The notes below the pieces were generated by a model, which made no database searches, was not told the DNA's origin, and was given only the letters and a program-made list of their open reading frames with translations. From the NCBI GenBank assembly GCA_028284485.1, contig JANQRQ010000248.1:1-64000 (forward strand): a stretch of 64,000 nucleotides of DNA, written 5' to 3'. The DNA is from Planctomycetaceae bacterium (lineage in GTDB: Bacteria; Planctomycetota; Planctomycetia; Planctomycetales; Planctomycetaceae). A program made the position numbers and the translations under genes. Below are positions 8,593 to 17,514 of this stretch, piece after piece (position 1 is the first letter of the stretch; the number at the start of each line of letters is the position of its first letter).

Positions 8593-9720
8593 CTAACTTC
8601 CGATGATTTCTACATTCGCCCGCGCCACCACAAACGTTTGGCCGGCTTCGCTTTTCACTTCTAACACACGCGCTTTCGACTCGGATTCCAAATCAACCGG
8701 CTGAGTCGGTAGAGCCGCGACTTCCCCGATCAGACCGAAATGTGGATCCCGAATAACTCGTATTGGAGTGCCGATTTCCAACAGCCCATCCGAATGTTCA
8801 CCCTCTTTGATTTGTTGCCGCTCGCTTTCACTCAGCGGAATGACGATTTCGGGCCGCATGACTCCCGCACGAATCTGTGTGGCTCCGCTGACGGCGGCAT
8901 CATCCCCTTCCCGTTCGGAGAAAAGTTGAAATGTTCGCTCCGCCATGGCGATTTCGCCAAATCCCTCCGTAATGACCAGCGTTAATCCGACCTGTTCCGA
9001 ACCAGTAATGGCGACCCCCAGGTCGTATCCCAAAATGTCACGAAGGTCCTGATCGTCCATCCCACCGGAGACAATTGCGGACACACCAACGTCGATGGCT
9101 TTGCGAACAGCGCCTGCACTCATGCGGGCACCACCAATCACGATGGCTCCTTGCATGTCATCGGTAATAAGATTCTGCGTGAGTTCTTCGGTGTGGCCGC
9201 CGCACGCCATGCGGATTCTTCCATAGGTCTCGCCGCCGATACCAAAGATCCCCTGAATGTACGACACATCCGCTTCGATGGAGACACCCTCGTTGGGTAG
9301 AACTTCCACGACCTCGCCGGCCAAATAGGCCAGCACTTGAATTGGCAGAGGTTCACCTCGAATAATGAGCTGACCCGTTACGCCGGAAATTGATTCGATC
9401 GTGCCGGCAACTTTCGAGCGATACTCCGACTTGAAGAAACCGAAAATCCCTTTGGTGCGGGCCAGCGCATCCCCGACTTCAACGGTGTCGCCTTCCTGCT
9501 TGAGCATGCACTCCACAACATCCGCCGGAGGCAACGACAATAGATTCGCCATGTTGAGCGGCGTAATATCACCCGGCATGAACGTTTGGGCGACAACTTG
9601 TTGCGCTTCCACAGTTGTGCCGGTTTCGACCAGTACGTCACCGGGAATCGGCAAGATGCGGCGACAACGGTACCGCATGCGGTTACTAACTTTCAGCCCG
9701 GGAGTATATGCGTGTGCCAT
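8593..9720 (-). CDS. Protein with tandem barrel-sandwich (RnfC-like) modules, GlmL/DUF6754 cluster
   Basis: 375 residues, soluble, no signal peptide. The N-terminal half contains segments typical of biotinyl/lipoyl-like barrel-sandwich folds: ILPIPGDVLVETGTTVEAQQVVAQ (about 24-47), KQEGDTVEVGDALAR (about 74-88) and a GTIESISGVTGQLIIRG strand pair (about 105-121). Such modules occur in RnfC/NqrA and in carrier domains, but no obvious modified-Lys motif is present. The middle has IVIGGARMSAGAVRKAIDVGVSAIVSGGMDDQDL, a Rossmann-like alpha/beta look, and the C-terminus ends in short beta segments (GTPIRVIRDPHFGLIGEVAALP). The gene lies 118 bases after the GlmL-like gene. A cytoplasmic adaptor between ATPase and membrane parts is a guess. 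Confidence 0.83.
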   Translation of the reverse strand: MAHAYTPGLKVSNRMRYRCRRILPIPGDVLVETGTTVEAQQVVAQTFMPGDITPLNMANLLSLPPADVVECMLKQEGDTVEVGDALARTKGIFGFFKSEYRSKVAGTIESISGVTGQLIIRGEPLPIQVLAYLAGEVVEVLPNEGVSIEADVSYIQGIFGIGGETYGRIRMACGGHTEELTQNLITDDMQGAIVIGGARMSAGAVRKAIDVGVSAIVSGGMDDQDLRDILGYDLGVAITGSEQVGLTLVITEGFGEIAMAERTFQLFSEREGDDAAVSGATQIRAGVMRPEIVIPLSESERQQIKEGEHSDGLLEIGTPIRVIRDPHFGLIGEVAALPTQPVDLESESKARVLEVKSEAGQTFVVARANVEIIGS

Positions 9721-9838
9721 TTTGTGTGACTTTGATAATTCTCCGACCCACTCTCACCGCTTGGCTAAGCAAGGAGAGGATCATTCACAAAACCTTAAAT
9801 TGATCATCCGACTTCAATCTGTCGCGGCTGCCCGCTTG

Positions 9839-11644
9839 TCAATCCGGATATAAACCCAACGCTTGCACCCATTGTTCGATACTCTTGCGGCATTGCTCGC
9901 GGTTTTCGGGCAACTGAAGAGGCCGCCCTCGGCCGTCCAACACGACGCCGACCTCTCCCCCTTTGACTTCTCGTTCAACGGCCGTTCCGGGGCCGGCTCC
10001 CATATCAAAACCGCGGGCCGGTTCGACTCGTAGCTTTGCGCGGACTCCGGAAGCGAACGGAATGCAACGCAAATCGCCGACCGTAATGTTCCCCTGCTCG
10101 TTGATACCATCGCCCTCAAGGGAAAACTGAAAGCACGGTTTGCCCGGCTTTCCTTGGCCCCTCGGTGCCACGCAGGTCCCCAGGTAAATCAAGCAGTCCT
10201 TTTCGAAGACTTCTAAAGCGGCTTGTTTATGCACTTGAGCTAACACACCCAGGTGGGGCATCATAAAAATGCTATCCTTGGCCAGCGTCGTGATTCCCTC
10301 CGGTTCGAATGCATCGATCAACATCGCCGCCGTCTGCTGCATCCGCGGCGCATGGGAGAGCACTCCCCCCGAAGCGACGAGCAGATCCAACGCCATATTG
10401 TCGACAATCGTTTGCCCACCCGTCTGTTGGCTGAAAGTATCGCCGACCGTCCGCTGCTGCTGAACACCTTGCAGAGTCGTTGCGAACTCTTTGTGTTGAA
10501 TGTACGCCAGTCGTAGGGCTTCCCGGGCGACGGCTTGTTCGAAAATCAACGCCTCCAAGGTTTGCGGAATCGTCGTCGGCCGAATCATTTTGTTCTTCAC
10601 ACGATTACGCAGTTCACGTTCGTCCATTTCCAAATGCACCCACTGCAGAATCGTGGGCATTGTCGCTTCGGCACAAACGTTGGAGATGGAATAGCTCATG
10701 CCCAAGTTGGCACTAACCGTTCGATTGAATGTCTTGTCAAATACACTGAAGACATCCGTCGTGGCACCGCCGATGTCGACACCGACCGCGTTGATATTTT
10801 GCTGCTCGGCGATTGTTTGCAGAATGTTTCCGACAGCCCCTGGTGTGGGCATAATGGGCGCGTCGGTCCATTCCATGAGCTTTTCGTAGCCGGGGGCATG
10901 CGCCATGACATGCTCGAGAAACAAATCGTGTATGCGATCGCGGGCGGGTCCCAGATTTTCCCGCTCTAACACAGGCCGCAAATTGGGGACGACCGACAAG
11001 TCAATCGAATCATCAAATGTTCTCTCAACCAGCGGAGCCGCGTCCTGATTGCCGGCATAAATGACGGGCATACGATACTCGCCGCCAAATCTTGGTTGCG
11101 GTTTTGCCGGTGCCACCAGTTCGGCGATTTTGACAACGTGAGTTGTCGTGCCGCCATCGGTTCCCCCGGAAATCAAAATCATATCCGGCCGCAGTTCGCG
11201 AATGCGCTGAATCTGTTCGTGCGGCAATCGTTTGTCGTTTGACGCAATCACATCCATCACGATCGCTCCGGCTCCGAGTGCAGCACGTTTGGCGCTGGCG
11301 GCCGTCATCTCACGGACAACGCCGGCGACCATCATTTGCAAACCGCCGCCCGCGCTGGATGTCGAAATATAGATATCGCATCCTTCGCCGTCGGTCGCAG
11401 GCCGGATGATATTGCCGTTATCGTCGATCAATCGACGGTTTGCTAACTCTCCGACTTCGGTGACGGCATTGACGACGCCCATCGTCACATCGGCTGCCGG
11501 CTCTTCGACGGTTGTCGGGGCTTCCCCACGAAATGTTTGCCGATAGTGACCATCGATCTTTTCAATCAGGATCGCCTTGGTGGTCGTGCTGCCACAATCG
11601 GTTGCCAGAATCACATTGATGTTGTTGGTATCGACGCTGATCAT
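9839..11644 (-). CDS. GlmL/MutL-family ATPase (actin/Hsp70 fold)
   Basis: 601 residues with the two nucleotide-binding signatures of the actin-Hsp70 superfamily as seen in GlmL (MutL), the reactivating-type protein encoded with adenosylcobalamin glutamate mutase: DCGSTTTK at residues 16-23 and DIGGATTDVFS at about 290-300, with SGGTDGGTTTHV (159-170) and LLVASGGVLSHAP near 430 completing the site. Length fits the family. No cobalamin mutase (GlmE/GlmS or a B12-binding domain) occurs in the window; instead five conserved envelope-associated genes follow on the same strand. It is the first gene of the cluster; 180 bases without a gene separate it from the gene upstream, where a promoter is likely. 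The mutase role should therefore not be assumed. Confidence 0.87.
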   Translation of the reverse strand: MISVDTNNINVILATDCGSTTTKAILIEKIDGHYRQTFRGEAPTTVEEPAADVTMGVVNAVTEVGELANRRLIDDNGNIIRPATDGEGCDIYISTSSAGGGLQMMVAGVVREMTAASAKRAALGAGAIVMDVIASNDKRLPHEQIQRIRELRPDMILISGGTDGGTTTHVVKIAELVAPAKPQPRFGGEYRMPVIYAGNQDAAPLVERTFDDSIDLSVVPNLRPVLERENLGPARDRIHDLFLEHVMAHAPGYEKLMEWTDAPIMPTPGAVGNILQTIAEQQNINAVGVDIGGATTDVFSVFDKTFNRTVSANLGMSYSISNVCAEATMPTILQWVHLEMDERELRNRVKNKMIRPTTIPQTLEALIFEQAVAREALRLAYIQHKEFATTLQGVQQQRTVGDTFSQQTGGQTIVDNMALDLLVASGGVLSHAPRMQQTAAMLIDAFEPEGITTLAKDSIFMMPHLGVLAQVHKQAALEVFEKDCLIYLGTCVAPRGQGKPGKPCFQFSLEGDGINEQGNITVGDLRCIPFASGVRAKLRVEPARGFDMGAGPGTAVEREVKGGEVGVVLDGRGRPLQLPENREQCRKSIEQWVQALGLYPD

Positions 11645-11824
11645 TTGAAATGGTTACAGATTGCTTGCGTACTCTTTAAAGAAGCCCGACCCATAATGGG
11701 TCATCGCTTCGATCCGGATTTTCAGTTCGTTTCCAATTGGTTGTCACCTCGAAACGCTTACAAGTTCTTCTTTGAAAACTGCCTCCGGCGAAGTAATTTC
11801 GCGAACCTTTGGCTATGGCATGTG

Positions 11825-12178
11825 TCATTCGTCGCGGTGTGGTAGAGACTTTTTTTCTTCGCGTGCTGAGCAAGAATCCTCTAATGCCTCGATGCGGCCA
11901 ATAAGGTAGTCGACCGAACCTCGGCGTTCGAGAAACGTCGCAAAATGACGGCACCCCTCACCGTTTGACAAGCTCGACAGAATTGGACCGAAGAAATGCA
12001 GTGACTGCGCGCCCACGAAATTCAACGGACGTGACATTTCCAAAAACAAAAGCGTCGGCGTTGTCAGATGACGCTGCACCACCTGTCGACAAACCCATTC
12101 GACGGCGACGGCTTCCTGCTCGTTCGGTACGGCCGGCCCAGGCGGATCGACCGCAAATGCATGCTTCAACCACTGCAT
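11825..12178 (-). CDS. Conserved small hypothetical protein
   Basis: 117 residues, no named domain recognised. The sequence looks real rather than a shadow: compact alpha-helical composition, WVCRQVVQRHLTTPTLLFLEMSRPLNFVGAQSLHFFGPIL in the middle, and a charged C-terminal tail. It begins inside the last codons of the upstream gene (13-base overlap with the membrane protein ending at 12166), which argues for an operon of two. Cytoplasmic or peripheral membrane location is likely, since no signal peptide is present. Function unknown. Confidence 0.72.
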   Translation of the reverse strand: MQWLKHAFAVDPPGPAVPNEQEAVAVEWVCRQVVQRHLTTPTLLFLEMSRPLNFVGAQSLHFFGPILSSLSNGEGCRHFATFLERRGSVDYLIGRIEALEDSCSAREEKKSLPHRDE

Positions 12179-12603
12179 AAGTCGCCCTCCTGTTGACGAA
12201 GTTGAGCTCGAAGATACGCAATCGTTTGATTCGGCTCTTGGCCGAGCAAGACCTGCACGCTTTGAAATGGGTCGGCGATCGACGGCTTGGCACGTCGAGA
12301 AAGCAACACTCCGCGACGATCATAGGCCAGTCGCCGAAATTCGGACCAGCGATACCGGCGACGCTGCCAAAGGCCTTGAACCGTAATCCCTTCACCATCA
12401 GCGATATACTTGCTGGGAAAGTAGAATCGGCTCAGCGAAACGATGAGAACGCCGGCAGCGAAAACACCCCACCAGACGTCTTCCATCAGGTCGAACGCCA
12501 ACCAGGCTGCAGCACCAATGACGAGGGAGGCAAGAATGGCCGCACCCAACCGTTCCCTGGCGGGATGTACTTTCCATGAGATGAAACCGTCCGTGTGTCC
12601 CAT
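12166..12603 (-). CDS. Small membrane protein with PH-like domain
   Basis: 145 residues. Two hydrophobic helices at about 20-36 and 42-60 are followed by a beta-rich segment (YIADGEGITVQGLWQRRRYRWSEFRRLAYDRRGVLL) that looks like the bacterial PH-like domain found in small two-helix membrane proteins, then a C-terminal helix (QTIAYLRAQLRQQ). Function unknown. It overlaps the downstream 117-residue gene by 13 bases. The start is ATG at 12603. The family assignment is by appearance only. Confidence 0.72.
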   Translation of the reverse strand: MGHTDGFISWKVHPARERLGAAILASLVIGAAAWLAFDLMEDVWWGVFAAGVLIVSLSRFYFPSKYIADGEGITVQGLWQRRRYRWSEFRRLAYDRRGVLLSRRAKPSIADPFQSVQVLLGQEPNQTIAYLRAQLRQQEGDLCSG

Positions 12604-12717
12604 CGATTTCCAAGCTGGTTGTTAATCTCGCTTGCAGCAACCACGCAAATTGCCCATTCGCGCGGGGATGACAACTTCGCCACAAGATACCGCGCCGCAA
12701 CGGCGAATGCGACCCGC

Positions 12718-13500
12718 TTATGTGGGCAATCCGAACAATCGGCGGGCATTTTCCGTCGTCGCGTTCGCCATTTCGGACAGGCTGACGCCATAGACCCCGG
12801 CCAGGCATTCCGCTGTGTGCGCCACATAGGCCGGCTCATTGCGCTTACCCCGCTTCGGCACCGGTGCCAGGTAAGGAGCATCGGTTTCCACCAGCACGCG
12901 ATCGAAGGGAACTTCGGCGACGACCTTGCGCAAATCATCGTTTTTCTTGAATGTGACCATACCGGCGAATGAGACGTACATCCCCATTTCGAGACACGCT
13001 TGGACCGTCGCCACACTGCCGGTGAAGGAATGCATGACACCCTGAAGCGGACCGTTTTGCGCCGCGTCGCGCAGGTGGCTGACGATGTCGTCTTCGCAGT
13101 CGCGCATGTGAACGACAAACGGCAAATCGTGCTGCCGCGCGAGAGCAATGTGCCGCTTGAAGTACTCCGATTGCAAGTCAAACGGTGCAAAGTCCCAGTA
13201 GCGGTCCAGCCCTGTTTCACCAACCGCTACAACCTTCGGATCGGTCACCAACTGCTCGATCGTCTCCCAGTCGCCCGGCTGTGCTTCGGAAACATAGTTC
13301 GGCTGGATACCGACGGCGGCATATAGCAGTTCATGTTGCGATGCCAATTCGACCGCACTACGGCTGCTGTCTGCCGTTGTGCCGATGGTCACCACCGCCT
13401 CGAGGCTCGCTTCGCGGGCTCGTTCGACAACCTGCTCACGATCGTCCGCGAAGGCGTCTTCGTCGAGGTGAGCATGCGTGTCGATGAGAGAGTATTGCAT
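12718..13500 (-). CDS. TatD-family metal-dependent hydrolase
   Basis: 260-residue TIM-barrel hydrolase of the TatD family (deoxyribonuclease or related phosphoesterase activity is known for some members). Metal-binding and signature segments are all present: DTHAHLDEDAF at the N-terminus, VGETGLDRYWD, VVHMRDCEDD, HSFTGS and the C-terminal VETDAPYLAPVPKRGKRNEPAYV. The ATG at 13500 is preferred; a TTG six codons upstream would add residues not expected in the family. Located downstream of the nuo block on the same strand, after 193 bases without a gene. Confidence 0.94.
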   Translation of the reverse strand: MQYSLIDTHAHLDEDAFADDREQVVERAREASLEAVVTIGTTADSSRSAVELASQHELLYAAVGIQPNYVSEAQPGDWETIEQLVTDPKVVAVGETGLDRYWDFAPFDLQSEYFKRHIALARQHDLPFVVHMRDCEDDIVSHLRDAAQNGPLQGVMHSFTGSVATVQACLEMGMYVSFAGMVTFKKNDDLRKVVAEVPFDRVLVETDAPYLAPVPKRGKRNEPAYVAHTAECLAGVYGVSLSEMANATTENARRLFGLPT

Positions 13501-13593
13501 AATTCCAAGATTCCGCAATCGACTTACGCAACGTGCTGCCCTTCATTGACCTCGTATCAGATGCGGCGCAGCGATCGGCGTTTCGGTACGGCT

Positions 13594-13640
13594 ACAGCGT
13601 GTTATGCTGAGTTGTGGCCGCGGCCATCACGTTTTGTTCT
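13594..13640. repeat. Intergenic motif, copy 1 of 3
   Basis: A stretch with the pattern AGCGTGTTAYGCT, then about six bases, then GGCCGCG, recurs at 34629-34672 and 62556-62600, always between genes and always in the same orientation relative to the plus strand. The first part can form a short hairpin (AGCG/CGCT, imperfect in this copy). Function unknown. Confidence 0.4.
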
Positions 13641-13693
13641 ATGATTGCCGGCTCCCACAGCCCAGAAACGCCGATGAGAAAAAGTAAATCGCT

Positions 13694-14137
13694 CTAGACG
13701 CGAATGGCCGCCGCGGCCGATTCCGACAGCTCGCCGAGCTTGGCGACAGCATCGCGCTCGTCGCTTAATGCCGACTCGACAACTTCAAGTGCTTCGGGAT
13801 CGTCTGCGCACGCGGTCGTGGCGTCTGTTAGTTGTGAAATCAGTGATTCTTCGTCAGCAATCAACTGATCCAACAAGTATCCCAACGCCACATAATGCAG
13901 ATCCGTGTAATCGGTGGGATAAGTTCCGAAGTCGACAAAGGATTCTCGTTCCGAAAGCAATCCGGCAATACGGGCGACATGCATTTGTTGCCGTGCGACA
14001 AGTTGCTCGATCGTTTGTCGGCTCGATTCAGAACCGGCGGCCGTCCAAGGCCAGCTTTCGCCCGTGTATTGCAGCAGGCTCCGCCCGATAGATACGAGCA
14101 ATTGTCGAAGGGCCGCATTCGATTGGGAATCGGACAT
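13694..14137 (-). CDS. Conserved helical protein downstream of nuoN
   Basis: 147 residues, entirely predicted helical and acidic, without signal peptide or membrane segment. Segments such as IEQLVARQQMHVARIAGLLSERESF and HYVALGYLLDQLIADEESLISQL look like a four-helix bundle; ferritin-like or stress-bundle proteins are possible, but the metal-ligand pattern is not clear enough to claim. Only 27 bases separate its ATG from the nuoN stop, so it is likely the last gene of the nuo transcript. Function unknown. Confidence 0.74.
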   Translation of the reverse strand: MSDSQSNAALRQLLVSIGRSLLQYTGESWPWTAAGSESSRQTIEQLVARQQMHVARIAGLLSERESFVDFGTYPTDYTDLHYVALGYLLDQLIADEESLISQLTDATTACADDPEALEVVESALSDERDAVAKLGELSESAAAAIRV

Positions 14138-14164
14138 GCTGTCGAATTCAATGAGGATATCAGG

Positions 14165-15775
14165 TCAGGGAAGAATTACGTTGGCAACATCTTGCGCCGT
14201 CTGACTCAACCCTTGAATGGCAATGCCCAAGAGGACGACCGGCACGGAAACGGTGATGATATAAGCGCTCGCAATCGTAGGAACAGCGACGCGTTTCGAC
14301 TGCTCAGTCGCAGGTGCAATAAACATCGCCTTAAGGACGCGAATGTAATAGAACAGGCTAAACACGGTATTGAGTCCACCGATTGCCAATATGGCCCACA
14401 TCGACCAATGGACCGTTCCGGCTTTGAACAGAGAAGCAAAAATCACCAGCTTCGCGAAAAATCCGCCCAGCGGCGGCAAGCCGGTCAGACTGAACATAAA
14501 GATCGCCATACAGATGCAAAGCGCCGGGGCTTGTTGCGATAGTCCTGCATAGTCGCTGATTTCTTCGCTGAAAATTTCATTGCGAATGAGCGCCACAACC
14601 GCAAAAGCGCCCAGGTTCATGAACATATAAACGAACAGGTAATACAAAAGCCCTTCGATACAGCGTATGGCCTCTGTATGCACGTTAATGCCCGAATCCG
14701 CCGGTGCATTCAAAATGACCAATAGTGCCCCAACCGCCATCAGCATGTAACCGGCATGGGCGATCGTGGAATAAGCAAGCAGCCGTTTGATATTCGTTTG
14801 CGCATAGGCTGCCAGGTTTCCAAAAGTCGCGGTCACCGCAGCGATCACCCCGATGCCGATACCCAGCGAAACGTACATATTCGACAAACTAGCACCGCTT
14901 GGATCGCCAATTAATGCGAGGCAAAAGCGGACGAGCAATGCAAACGCCGCCCCTTTCGAAGCCACCGACAGAAATCCGGCCACTTCGGCTGAAGCCCCTT
15001 CGAAGGCATCCGGGCACCAAAAGTGAAAAGGCACAATCGATAATTTGAAAGCGACACCGACTAACACCATCAACGCTGCCAGCATCAAGGTTCGCACCGT
15101 CGCATCCGACATTCCGGCTTCGCCGGAAACGATCATATTGATCCGGTCGGCCATTTCCGGAAGGTTTGCGGTCCCCAATAGGCCCCCGATCAAACTCAGG
15201 CCATACAGCATGACCCCGGCGGCACCCGCGCCGTACACAACATACTTCAAGGCTGCTTCACTGCTGAGCTTGCGTCCCTTGAGAAACCCAACCATGGCGT
15301 AACTGGGTACACTGGTCATTTCGACCGCCAGAAACAGCATCAGCAAATGGTTGGCCGATGTCATCAGCATCATCCCGATGGTCGACCCCAACAGTAGCGC
15401 GTAGAAGTCGGGCCCATCTTCTTCATCGGGAATTCCGCTCAGCACGGTCAATGCGACCACAAATGTCAAAAACAGCGACAGGAACAAGCGGAAAAACGCC
15501 GTAAACTGATCGAAGACCAACAGTCCGGTGAAAAACGTCGACGAGTCCAGCACTTCGGTCCGCAGTTGATAAAACTGCGTTAACGAAAACATGAACGAGA
15601 CCAGTGCCCCGAGCAACGCCATCCAGTAGGTCGGGATAAACCGATCGGCGTTAAACAGTCGCACGAACAGCAGCAGCACAATCGTCACGCATAGCACCAA
15701 CTCGGGCGCAAACAACCACAACGACACCTGCGTTGTGTCATGCACGACTCGTTCGACTAGTGTATTAAAATCCAT
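14165..15775 (-). CDS. nuoN: NADH-quinone oxidoreductase subunit N
   Basis: Antiporter-like proton-pumping subunit of respiratory Complex I, 536 residues with about 14 transmembrane helices. The proton-antiporter core is visible: FKLSIVPFHFWCPDAFEGASAEVAGFLSVASKGAAFALLVR (TM7-8 region, with the conserved Lys) and IKRLLAYSTIAHAGYML. NuoN is recognised rather than NuoL/M by the CPDAFEGA version of the motif. It follows nuoM by 39 bases and is the last recognisable Complex I gene of this operon. Confidence 0.95.
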   Translation of the reverse strand: MDFNTLVERVVHDTTQVSLWLFAPELVLCVTIVLLLFVRLFNADRFIPTYWMALLGALVSFMFSLTQFYQLRTEVLDSSTFFTGLLVFDQFTAFFRLFLSLFLTFVVALTVLSGIPDEEDGPDFYALLLGSTIGMMLMTSANHLLMLFLAVEMTSVPSYAMVGFLKGRKLSSEAALKYVVYGAGAAGVMLYGLSLIGGLLGTANLPEMADRINMIVSGEAGMSDATVRTLMLAALMVLVGVAFKLSIVPFHFWCPDAFEGASAEVAGFLSVASKGAAFALLVRFCLALIGDPSGASLSNMYVSLGIGIGVIAAVTATFGNLAAYAQTNIKRLLAYSTIAHAGYMLMAVGALLVILNAPADSGINVHTEAIRCIEGLLYYLFVYMFMNLGAFAVVALIRNEIFSEEISDYAGLSQQAPALCICMAIFMFSLTGLPPLGGFFAKLVIFASLFKAGTVHWSMWAILAIGGLNTVFSLFYYIRVLKAMFIAPATEQSKRVAVPTIASAYIITVSVPVVLLGIAIQGLSQTAQDVANVILP

Positions 15776-15814
15776 TGCCAGTCAATTCAATTGGAGAACG
15801 CCTGCAGCTTCTGT

Positions 15815-17452
15815 TTACTTCAAAATGCCTGATATCGCTTCGGAAGTCGACTGAACGGCGGCTGCGTAGTTTTGATATCCCTGGTCAAGCGACTGAACCA
15901 AGTACGCCATCGACTCTCGCATGATGCCGAACATCGACTCCGGATAAATTCCCAGTATGATCGCAAACACCAAAAGAATGGCTCCGACGGTCATTTCTCG
16001 GTAATTCATCGGCACGATAGCTTCGGCGTGCGGGCCTTTGTATTCCGGGCCCAAATAAACCCGTTGAATCGTCCACAAGATATAGCCAGCGGTCAGAATC
16101 ACTCCGGAGGCGGCGATAATCGCCAGCACCGGGGAGTAGTTCCACGCGCTTAAGATGACAAATACTTCGCCGATAAATCCGCACAGTCCCGGTAGGCCCA
16201 AGCCGGCGAAGAAGATACCGGCCGCCAGTCCGGTGTAAACCGGCATCAGCCCGGCCAATCCGCCGAATTGGTTCAAATCGCGGTGATGCACCCGGTCATA
16301 AATCACGCCCACCATAAAGAACATGCCGGCCGAAGAAACGCCGTGTGCCAGCATTTGGAACATGGCTCCATTCATTCCCATCAACCAGTAGTCTCGTCCG
16401 ACCGCAGCACTATCTTCGCCGATCTTCCAGACGGCGATTCCCAAAAGCACATACCCCATGTGACTGACGGAACTGTAGGCCACCAGCCGTTTGAAGTCTG
16501 TTTGTGCCAAGGCGGCGAATGCTCCGTAAATGATGCTGACCGCACCAATGACGACCAAGGCATAGGCAGCGTATTGAGCACCGACCGGGCAGATCGGGAA
16601 GGCGATTCGCAGAATTCCGTATCCGCCCATCTTCAGCAGGACGCCGGCCAGAATCATACTAATCGGCGTTGGAGCCTCGACGTGCGCGTCGGGCAACCAG
16701 GTGTGGAATGGGAAAGTCGGAACCTTAATCGCAAACCCGATGAACAGAAGAATGAACGCCGTAATCTGCACGGTTCGATCAAACGTGATCCCAGCAACAT
16801 TCCCCTGCCCGATTTGTGTTAAAGCCAAAATGTCGAACGATGAACCGCCCGGAAGGTTTGAGCTTCCGAAGTAGAACATCAGCATGGCAATCAGCATGAG
16901 GATACTGCCGGCCAGCGTATACAGGAAGAACTTGATCGCGGCGTACTCTTTGCGGGGCCCGCCCCAAATTCCGATGAGGAAGTACATCGGCAGCAACATC
17001 ACTTCCCAGAACACATAGAAGAGGAAGAAATCGAGCGCCAGAAAGACTCCCAACATGCCGGTTTCCAGCAGCAGGTACAAAATCAGATAACCTTTGACCT
17101 GCTTTTCGATGCTCCACGATGCCAGCATTGCCAACATACAAATGAAACTCGTCAACAGCACCAGCGGCACGCTAATTCCGTCGTAGCCAAGTTGGTAATT
17201 GATATTCCAAGATTCAATCCACACATGGGAAACGCCACGAGTGCCGTCCTCTTGAACCGGTTGAATTCCGGGCTCGGCAGCGCTGAAATCGTTCAGCAAG
17301 AACAACGTGAGCATAAAGGTCACAACGGTGAAGACCAGCGCCGTCATCCGCATCGGCTCGACCGCCTTTTTATTGAAAAAGGCGAGAAACAACGCGCCGA
17401 GTGCCGGAGTGAAGATAATCGCGGTCAGCAGAAAGGTAGGGCTCAGGCTCAT
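15815..17452 (-). CDS. nuoM: NADH-quinone oxidoreductase subunit M
   Basis: Second antiporter-like subunit of the Complex I membrane arm; 545 residues and about 14 transmembrane helices. Diagnostic block: KVPTFPFHTWLPDAHVEAPTPISMILAGVLLKMGGYGILR; the DFKRLVAYSSVSHMGYVLLG segment follows. The VEAPTPISMILAG wording separates NuoM from NuoL (which has EGPTPVSALVHS in this organism). Placed 62 bases after nuoL and 39 before nuoN, same strand. Confidence 0.96.
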   Translation of the reverse strand: MSLSPTFLLTAIIFTPALGALFLAFFNKKAVEPMRMTALVFTVVTFMLTLFLLNDFSAAEPGIQPVQEDGTRGVSHVWIESWNINYQLGYDGISVPLVLLTSFICMLAMLASWSIEKQVKGYLILYLLLETGMLGVFLALDFFLFYVFWEVMLLPMYFLIGIWGGPRKEYAAIKFFLYTLAGSILMLIAMLMFYFGSSNLPGGSSFDILALTQIGQGNVAGITFDRTVQITAFILLFIGFAIKVPTFPFHTWLPDAHVEAPTPISMILAGVLLKMGGYGILRIAFPICPVGAQYAAYALVVIGAVSIIYGAFAALAQTDFKRLVAYSSVSHMGYVLLGIAVWKIGEDSAAVGRDYWLMGMNGAMFQMLAHGVSSAGMFFMVGVIYDRVHHRDLNQFGGLAGLMPVYTGLAAGIFFAGLGLPGLCGFIGEVFVILSAWNYSPVLAIIAASGVILTAGYILWTIQRVYLGPEYKGPHAEAIVPMNYREMTVGAILLVFAIILGIYPESMFGIMRESMAYLVQSLDQGYQNYAAAVQSTSEAISGILK

Positions 17453-17514
17453 GGTTTGTCAGTTTTCCTGCGACAGATCGATCGATGGGCCGAGGCAGTC
17501 GTCCACTTTATGGA

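Noticed and set aside
9839-11644. Calling the ATPase a glutamate mutase accessory protein (glmL)
   Set aside because: The fold matches but no mutase, B12-binding domain or methylaspartase is present, so the gene symbol was withheld.
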